From Bacteroidota bacterium (GTDB lineage: Bacteria; Bacteroidota; Bacteroidia; B-17B0; Aurantibacillaceae): a DNA stretch of 6,443 bases. The notes under the pieces were generated by a model that was given only the letters and a program-made list of their open reading frames with translations, made no database searches and was not told the origin of the DNA. The stretch's first letter is position 1. Each line of letters starts with the position of its first letter. Shown in pieces: positions 1 through 4,989 of the stretch. The stretch is from contig CANFQR010000087.1 in NCBI GenBank assembly GCA_947449125.1, positions 1 to 6,443 on the forward strand. Direction: 5' to 3'. The position numbers and the translations under genes were made by a program.

Positions 1-308
1 ATTGGGAAAAAGGCTTCTCGCTGTTTTTTGATAACACCAAAAACAACACGTTTTCGAGTGTTGAAATTGACAATAAAGAAACCATATTATTTAACGTAAA
101 ACTATTTGCGCTTAAAGAAAAAGAATTAATCGATTTAATGAAAGCCAACGGATTTGCAAAAACTGATACAGAAACCCATGAATGGGGCGAAAAACGGGTA
201 AGTTTTGACAGCGCCGGTTTAGATTGCTATTTCCAAAACAACAAACTTGTTTCGGTTAATTTTGGGCTTATTGACACCGAAAATAAATTTAATTTTTTTC
301 CGAATTAA
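1..308 (+). CDS. Unrecognised protein, C-terminal 101 residues (5' end outside window)
   Basis: The frame is open from base 3 to the TAA at 306-308 and encodes 101 residues, starting WEKGFSLFF and ending FNFFPN. The beginning lies beyond the left edge. The residues alternate between hydrophobic and polar in short runs (GFSLFF, SSVEID, ILFNVKLF), followed by a helix-like KEKELIDLMKANGF segment and then short beta-like stretches (RVSFDSAGLDCYF, KLVSVNFGL). This suggests a small soluble alpha/beta domain. No signal peptide, membrane segment or catalytic motif is visible in this part. The codon usage and Lys/Asn/Phe-rich composition match the neighbouring genes, so it looks native and functional. 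I do not recognise the family and assign no function. It is separated from the next gene by 81 bases containing a possible promoter, so the two need not form an operon. Confidence 0.75.
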   Translation, partial: WEKGFSLFFDNTKNNTFSSVEIDNKETILFNVKLFALKEKELIDLMKANGFAKTDTETHEWGEKRVSFDSAGLDCYFQNNKLVSVNFGLIDTENKFNFFPN

Positions 309-334
309 TTTATCAAAAGCCATAAAACCAGCTT

Positions 335-365
335 TTTGTCAAAGAGTTTTTAAATCGTAAATTTA
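335..365 (+). promoter_or_regulatory. Possible Bacteroidota-type promoter for the kdnA-like gene
   Basis: TTTG at 335-338 is followed after 19 bases by TAAATTTA at 358-365. This fits the Bacteroidota housekeeping consensus, TTTG, about 19-21 bases, TAnnTTTG, except for the last base (A instead of G). Transcription would begin around 371, giving a leader of roughly 15-20 bases before the ATG at 390. The match is seen by eye in AT-rich DNA and could arise by chance. Confidence 0.4.
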
Positions 366-389
366 TTCACTTAATTAAACCTAAACCTC

Positions 390-1598
390 ATGCCAGGAAC
401 AGAATTGTTTGGCGCCGAAGAGCGCAAAGAAATTGAAGATGTGTTATCTACCGGAATTATGTTTCGTTTTAACCACGATGCACAACGAAATAACATTTGG
501 AAAGCGAAAGATTTTGAAGAAGAAACAAAAAAAATAACCCATGCAAAATACGCTTTAGCCGTATCAAATGGCTCAGCAGCTATAATGGCTGCATTGGCAG
601 CCGCAGGCATTGGCACCGGCGACGAAGTTATTTGTCCGCCGTTTACCTACATTGCCACAATTGAAGCTATACTTATGCTTGGTGCATTACCCGTTTTTGC
701 CGAAATTGACGAAACACTTTGCCTTAGCGCCTCAGGTATTAAAAACGCCATTACCGCTAAAACAAAAGGTGTTTGTTTGGTGCACATGTGTGGCGGCAAC
801 GCCAACATGGATGAGATTATGACTGTTATTAACGAACACAACTTAATTTTGGTTGAAGACGCAGGACAGGCGTTTGCTGCATCATACAAAGGAACCGCAA
901 CCGGTTGTTTTGGTAAAGCAGGTGCTTACTCTTTCGATTTTTTTAAAATTGCTACGGCGGGCGAAGGCGGCATTTTTGTTACAAACGACGAAACTACATT
1001 TAAATTAGCAGATAATTTTTGTGATCATGGGCACGACCATCAAGGCAATAACCGCGGCATGGAAAATCATCCAATAATTGGTTTTAATTTCAGAATAAGC
1101 GAACTACACGCTGCTGTTGGTGCAGCACAAACGCGCAAAGTGCCGTTTATACGCGCTCAAAATTTAAAACACAAACAATTTTTACAACAACACTTATCTA
1201 AAACCGAAGGAATCAGCTTTGCTGCCTTAGGAGACGAAAACGGCGATTCGGGAACTTTCTTAAATATCTTTTTACCCAATACCGAAATTGCCATGCAAAC
1301 TGTTGATGAGTTTAATAAAGCCGGGGTTAGCGGTTTTAACTACTGGTACACCAACATGTATCATTTTATTAACCAATGGGATCATATAAAACAACTTAAA
1401 ACAACCTCCAAGTTACCAATCCAGATATTGGGCGCGCCGCAAGATTATTCCAATTTAAATTTGCCAAAAACTCAAGAAGTTGTAGGCAGATTAATTTCTT
1501 TCGGTATACGTTGTACTTGGACAGAAGATCAATTAAAAGAATTAGCAGATAAAATTTCGGCTTGTGTTACTAAAGCCATGCAAACAGTAACTGCCTGA
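390..1598 (+). CDS. kdnA: KdnA-like 8-amino-3,8-dideoxy-D-manno-octulosonate (Kdo8N) aminotransferase, DegT/DnrJ/EryC1/StrS family
   Basis: This is a full-length (402 residues) PLP-dependent aminotransferase of the DegT/DnrJ/EryC1/StrS group, cytosolic. Visible motifs are the SNGSAA loop (59-64), VEDAGQ with Asp157 for the PLP ring nitrogen, SFDFFK with the expected Schiff-base Lys186 followed by GEGG (191-194), and GFNFRISELHAAVG (231-244), the loop that contacts the cofactor of the partner subunit. Several stretches match Shewanella KdnA as I remember it: the MPG.ELFG N-terminus, the FAEIDETLCLS segment, the VHMCGG segment, DHGHDHQGN near 212-220, and the C-terminal NYWYTNMYH, QDYSN and CTWTED segments. 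KdnA transfers an amino group from glutamate to 8-oxo-Kdo, made by the dehydrogenase KdnB, giving Kdo8N for lipid A-core. No kdnB is in this window. ATG390 is chosen because it gives the family N-terminus MPG. There is no Shine-Dalgarno, as is usual in Bacteroidota. The broad family is certain; the exact substrate is inferred. Confidence 0.87.
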   Translation: MPGTELFGAEERKEIEDVLSTGIMFRFNHDAQRNNIWKAKDFEEETKKITHAKYALAVSNGSAAIMAALAAAGIGTGDEVICPPFTYIATIEAILMLGALPVFAEIDETLCLSASGIKNAITAKTKGVCLVHMCGGNANMDEIMTVINEHNLILVEDAGQAFAASYKGTATGCFGKAGAYSFDFFKIATAGEGGIFVTNDETTFKLADNFCDHGHDHQGNNRGMENHPIIGFNFRISELHAAVGAAQTRKVPFIRAQNLKHKQFLQQHLSKTEGISFAALGDENGDSGTFLNIFLPNTEIAMQTVDEFNKAGVSGFNYWYTNMYHFINQWDHIKQLKTTSKLPIQILGAPQDYSNLNLPKTQEVVGRLISFGIRCTWTEDQLKELADKISACVTKAMQTVTA

Positions 1599-1615
1599 TT
1601 TTTATTTTTCATCCT

Positions 1616-1661
1616 AAAAAATCCAACTGTATTTATTTAATGTATAGTTGGATTTTTTTTT
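1616..1661 (+). terminator. Rho-independent terminator after the kdnA-like gene
   Basis: An inverted repeat pairs 1620-1631 with 1643-1654, core AATCCAACT / AGTTGGATT, including one G-T pair near the loop. It is extended by A-T pairs from 1616-1619 with 1655-1658. The loop is about 11 bases (1632-1642), and nine consecutive T follow at 1653-1661. It sits 18 bases after the TGA of the kdnA-like gene. The next open frame begins inside its right arm. Confidence 0.88.
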
Positions 1662-1674
1662 AGCTTTTAGCCTT

Positions 1675-2454
1675 TTGCAAGAAAACAAAACATATTTAAC
1701 GCAACTTATTAATTATTTAAATAACTACTCCGTAAAATGCGTTATAAAACAAAAGCATATCATTGTTTCGTCAAGCAAAAAAACAATTACGCTTAGTTTT
1801 AATGAAGGCAATAATGATAATAACACTACAAACAATCATCTTACAATTCCTCTGGATTACATCATTAATCAACCTGAAAAAACAGGAAGCATCCTATTAT
1901 CTAAGTTAAACCTAAATAAAACAATTTTTGCTAGGAACTGCAAGGTCAAAAAACTAGATAAAACAACGTCAACAGATTTTTATAACCAATGGCATTTTTT
2001 TAATTCGGTAAAAAGCGCCTATAATTACGGTTTGTTTTATAACAGCGAATTAATTGGAGCTGCAGCATTCTCTAAAGGCAGAAAAATGAATCGTCTGCAA
2101 ACCGGCCTACAATCGTTTGAATTAATAAGATTTTGCTGCAAGTCGGGAATTACTGTTTCCGGTGGACTCTCTAAATTAATGAATCATTTTTGCGAAGAAA
2201 AAAAAGCAGGCGACGTAATGACCTATATTGACAAACAATTTTCTGACGGTAGTTCGTTTATTAAAGCAGGCTTTGTTAAACATAGCGAAAAAGCCCCGTT
2301 ACATTTTATCATTAACAAAAAAACATTTCAAAGAACTTTAATTAAAGAAAATGAGCCCTTTGATAAAAACATGTTTTATGAAACTAAAAATTCAGGAAAT
2401 ATTAAATTAATTTATACACCCAAAAACAAATTAAAACCGTTAATTAAACAATAA
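1675..2454 (+). CDS. Uncharacterised protein with a phage-like, GNAT-type domain; non-ATG start
   Basis: The frame is open from 1648, immediately after an in-frame TAG (1645-1647), to TAA at 2452-2454. It has no ATG until the KMNRL segment far inside the protein, so a TTG start is needed. I chose TTG at 1675 (259 residues) because the alternative TTG at 1648 lies in the terminator arm and would add only a T-tract-encoded FFLAF stretch. The N-terminal ~75 residues are Lys/Asn-rich and variable. The central part (about residues 85-225) contains FARNCKVKKL, NSVKSAYNYGLFY, LIGAAAFSKGRKMNRL, FELIRFCCK, VSGGLSKLMNHF and MTYIDKQFSDGSSFIKAGF. That order resembles the acetyltransferase-like domain seen in many phage proteins, including some annotated as homing-endonuclease-related. 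No HNH or GIY-YIG nuclease motif is visible. Substrate and role are unknown. It lies 41 bases before miaA with no terminator between, so co-transcription is likely. Composition matches the neighbours, so no recent transfer is evident. Confidence 0.72.
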   Translation: MQENKTYLTQLINYLNNYSVKCVIKQKHIIVSSSKKTITLSFNEGNNDNNTTNNHLTIPLDYIINQPEKTGSILLSKLNLNKTIFARNCKVKKLDKTTSTDFYNQWHFFNSVKSAYNYGLFYNSELIGAAAFSKGRKMNRLQTGLQSFELIRFCCKSGITVSGGLSKLMNHFCEEKKAGDVMTYIDKQFSDGSSFIKAGFVKHSEKAPLHFIINKKTFQRTLIKENEPFDKNMFYETKNSGNIKLIYTPKNKLKPLIKQ

Positions 2455-2495
2455 GATATTTTTACCGTAAATTATCTTAATTCAATTAATTTAAA

Positions 2496-3416
2496 ATGAG
2501 GTATAACTGTATTGCAGTAATAGGGCCAACAGCTAGCGGAAAAACAAACCTGGCTTGCAAACTTGCGTATCATTTAAACGGCGAAATTATTTCTGCCGAC
2601 TCAAGGCAGGTTTATAAGCATTTAACTATTGGCACCGGAAAAGATTTAGAATCTTATATTGTAAACAATAAAAAAATAAATTATTACTTAATTGATATTA
2701 TAGAACCCCAACACCAGTTTTACTTACATGATTTTATTAGAGAACTAAAAACGGCATTTACTAAAATAACCGACCATAAAAAATTACCCATTATTTGCGG
2801 CGGAAGCGGCTTGTATATTGATGCCCTTAGAAAAGATTTTAGTTTAACACAAATTAAAGAAAATGAAAACCTTAGGTTAGAACTAGTTAAATTATCTAAA
2901 GAAGAATTGCAAGAGAAATTAATTTCTTATAACAATAATAATTTAAGTCATACAGATGTTAATTCAACTAAACGCTTAATTCGGGCAATTGAAATTGCCG
3001 AGGCCATGAAAAGTTCGGAAACAAATTTTACTAAAACAGAACTTCCTTACAAACCTTATTACATAGGTATTGCGGTAAATAACATAGAGCGAAAACATCT
3101 AATTAACCAGCGCTTGCATTACAGATTGGAGCATGGCTTAATCGAAGAAGCCGAATGGCTATTAAATAATGGCATAAGCCACGAACGTTTGCAATTTTTA
3201 GGATTGGAGTACAAATTTTTATCTTATTATTTACAACATAAAATAAGTAAAGAAGAGTTGCACACAAAATTAAGTTCAGCTATTTATCAGTTTTCAAAAC
3301 GACAAATGACCTGGTTTAGAAAAATGGAAAAGGAAGGTGTAAAAATTAACTGGATTGATAAATCAGAATCAGTAGAAAAATTATCTGAAGAATTAAAACT
3401 GATGTTTAATTCCTGA
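2496..3416 (+). CDS. miaA: tRNA dimethylallyltransferase (tRNA A37 isopentenyltransferase) MiaA
   Basis: MiaA transfers a dimethylallyl group from dimethylallyl diphosphate to N6 of adenosine 37 in tRNAs that read UNN codons, the first step toward ms2i6A, in the cytosol. The 306-residue length is normal. Seen in order: P-loop GPTASGKT (10-17), SADSRQVY (33-40, Asp35 the likely catalytic base), IGTGKD (45-50), LIDIIEP (65-71), CGGSGLYIDAL (101-111), STKRLIRAIE (157-166), FLGLEYK (234-240) and the tRNA-binding FSKRQMTWFRK (266-276). The IGTGKD and GLEYK forms differ from the E. coli-like GTAKP and GYRQ. From memory they resemble one of the two MiaA variants found in Bacteroidota. ATG2496 places the P-loop ten residues in, as expected, and no Shine-Dalgarno is present. 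The gene ends three bases from the stop of a convergent rhomboid gene. The family call is secure. Confidence 0.96.
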   Translation: MRYNCIAVIGPTASGKTNLACKLAYHLNGEIISADSRQVYKHLTIGTGKDLESYIVNNKKINYYLIDIIEPQHQFYLHDFIRELKTAFTKITDHKKLPIICGGSGLYIDALRKDFSLTQIKENENLRLELVKLSKEELQEKLISYNNNNLSHTDVNSTKRLIRAIEIAEAMKSSETNFTKTELPYKPYYIGIAVNNIERKHLINQRLHYRLEHGLIEEAEWLLNNGISHERLQFLGLEYKFLSYYLQHKISKEELHTKLSSAIYQFSKRQMTWFRKMEKEGVKINWIDKSESVEKLSEELKLMFNS

Positions 3417-3419
3417 TAG

Positions 3420-4250
3420 TTATTCTTTATTTTTTTGAGATAATTTAAAAAGATCTTCTTTCTCTTTTTTAGTTAAACTATCGTAACCACTTTTAGAAAT
3501 TTTATCCAGTATATTATTCATTTGCTCTTCAGACTCGGTATTCCTTTTGTTAACGGTTGTTGCGTTATTATTTTTACTTGATATTTTTAATTTGCTTTTT
3601 TTTCGCGAAAACAATGTCCACTTCATAATGTCTTTTCCGTTTTTTAAGTTATAAGCGTATAAAATCCCAAACAAAGCGCCGCCTATATGAGAAATTTTTC
3701 CACCGGTATTTACAGAAAAATCAATAACAGTGCTTACCGCAAAAGTTATCAGATAAAAATATTTATACGGTATTTCAACAAACCCAAATAAAAACACTCT
3801 GTAGTCTGGGTTGTAAACCGCCATAACCGCACCAACACCTAACACTGCTGCCGAAGCCCCTAACAATAATGAGTTTCCGAAAGAAGCCGGGAAAAGCAAA
3901 CCTAAAATTAACACAAGTGCTGCTCCACTAAGACCACTCATTACATAAACATATAATAGTTTACTCTGACCAAAAATAGAAAAGAACAACTGCGACATAA
4001 AATAAAACAACAGTAAGTTCCAAAAAACATGGCCTAAACTATCATGTGAAAACATGTAGGTAAACAATGTCCAAAACTTTAATAGAAAGTCGTAACCACC
4101 TACAGGTAAAGCAACAAAAGGTATTAAGTTTATGTGAGAAAGGTTACCAATTATGTTAACAGTTAGAAAAACAACAACATTAGTAATAATTATTTGGGCT
4201 AAAACCCCTTGTTGTTGAAGATTATATTTTAATTGATTAAAAAAATTCAT
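3420..4250 (-). CDS. Rhomboid family intramembrane serine protease, divergent, with C-terminal cytoplasmic tail domain
   Basis: This is a polytopic inner-membrane protein of 276 residues: about six hydrophobic segments (roughly 18-35, 55-92, 97-120, 128-147, 158-178, 186-201) and then a basic, hydrophilic tail. Rhomboids cut transmembrane helices with a Ser-His dyad. The candidates here are Ser133 in GASAAVLG and His188 in SHIGG, with the HxxxN pair His74/Asn78 in GHVFWN also present. Two deviations: the residue after the serine is Ala rather than the usual Gly, and the Glu of the ExxxG motif in the second helix is Phe90. The tail (about 243-275) contains ILDKISKSGYDSLTKKEKE, a short helical domain common at the end of Bacteroidota rhomboids (I believe DUF6576). 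The gene starts one base after the stop of the upstream rhomboid gene and is the last gene of the mutL operon. Proteolytic activity is likely but less certain than for its neighbour; the substrate is unknown. Confidence 0.92.
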   Translation of the reverse strand: MNFFNQLKYNLQQQGVLAQIIITNVVVFLTVNIIGNLSHINLIPFVALPVGGYDFLLKFWTLFTYMFSHDSLGHVFWNLLLFYFMSQLFFSIFGQSKLLYVYVMSGLSGAALVLILGLLFPASFGNSLLLGASAAVLGVGAVMAVYNPDYRVFLFGFVEIPYKYFYLITFAVSTVIDFSVNTGGKISHIGGALFGILYAYNLKNGKDIMKWTLFSRKKSKLKISSKNNNATTVNKRNTESEEQMNNILDKISKSGYDSLTKKEKEDLFKLSQKNKE

Positions 4251-4251
4251 C

Positions 4252-4989
4252 TTAATAAAAATGCTGTTTGTCTTTTCGCCAAATTAAAACAATAATTAAA
4301 CCTACAACTAAACCTCCTATGTGCGCAAAATGCGCAACGTTATCCCCCGGGTTATTTCTTAATCCCGAAAATATTTCGAAAGCACCATAAGCAATAACCA
4401 GCCATTTGGCTTTTACCGGAAATAAAAAATAAAGGTATAATTGCCTGTTAGGAAATAACAAACCAAAAGCGCCCAATAAACCAAACAAAGAACCTGAGGC
4501 TCCTACGATAACATGATAATTTAAACTTTCTATAAATTCAAATTTTTGATTCATAAAATAAGTTCGTTCCTCGGTGTTAAATGAATTTTCTATTTGACTG
4601 TTTACTGAAGTTAACAGGCTCGAAATTTCAAAATGCATAATAATATATTGTGCTAACGCAGCTCCCAAACCAGTTAAAATATAAAAAATTAAATACCTTT
4701 TTGGGCCCCATACCTGCTCCAATACCTGACCAAATACATAAACCCCAATCATGTTAAATAACAAGTGTGAGAGGCTGCCATGCATAAAAATATAAGTAAT
4801 AAACTGATGCGGTTTAAATGCCGGGGCCAGATAATAATGTAAACCAAAATAATCGGTAAGACTAATACCTTTTGTACTTGCTAAAATTTGGGTTAATAAA
4901 AACAATATGACGTTTATTATAATAATATTTTTAGTTACCACTGGCAATCCGCCAAATGCACTTGGTCTGTATTGATTATTAAAGTTCAT
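4252..4989 (-). CDS. Rhomboid family intramembrane serine protease, canonical
   Basis: This 245-residue inner-membrane protein has the standard six-helix rhomboid core and almost no extra domain. Motifs: FITYIFMHGSLSHLLFNM with His75 and Asn79 (HxxxN), EQVWGPKRYL with Glu91 and Gly95 (ExxxG, followed by the usual basic residue), GASGSLFG with nucleophile Ser165, and AHIGG with His223 completing the dyad. A polar insertion at about 120-157 (SSLLTSVNSQIENSFNTEER region) lies between the third and fourth helices and probably faces outward as a loop; it is seen in relatives from this phylum. The N-terminus (MNFNNQYRPSAFGGLP) is short and cytoplasmic. ATG4989 directly follows the mutL stop codon (TAA-ATG, no gap), so translation is probably coupled. 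The dyad looks intact, so I expect an active protease. Substrates cannot be inferred from the sequence. Confidence 0.95.
   Translation of the reverse strand: MNFNNQYRPSAFGGLPVVTKNIIIINVILFLLTQILASTKGISLTDYFGLHYYLAPAFKPHQFITYIFMHGSLSHLLFNMIGVYVFGQVLEQVWGPKRYLIFYILTGLGAALAQYIIMHFEISSLLTSVNSQIENSFNTEERTYFMNQKFEFIESLNYHVIVGASGSLFGLLGAFGLLFPNRQLYLYFLFPVKAKWLVIAYGAFEIFSGLRNNPGDNVAHFAHIGGLVVGLIIVLIWRKDKQHFY

Noticed and set aside
314..338. Small inverted repeat AAAAGC ... GCTTTT after the first gene, considered as a terminator
   Set aside because: The stem is only about six pairs with a ten-base loop and no strong T run, and it overlaps the proposed TTTG promoter element.
371..616. Open frame of 81 codons on the minus strand over the start of the kdnA-like gene
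   Set aside because: It lies antisense to a certain coding region, has no recognisable motif, and its low-complexity sequence mirrors the opposite strand.
610..889. Short open frames on both strands inside the kdnA-like gene
   Set aside because: They overlap the PLP-binding core of a confidently identified enzyme and show no family features.
2455..2495. TATTTTTA at 2457-2464 as a -7 element for miaA
   Set aside because: There is no TTTG at the required distance upstream, and such matches are expected by chance in DNA this AT-rich.
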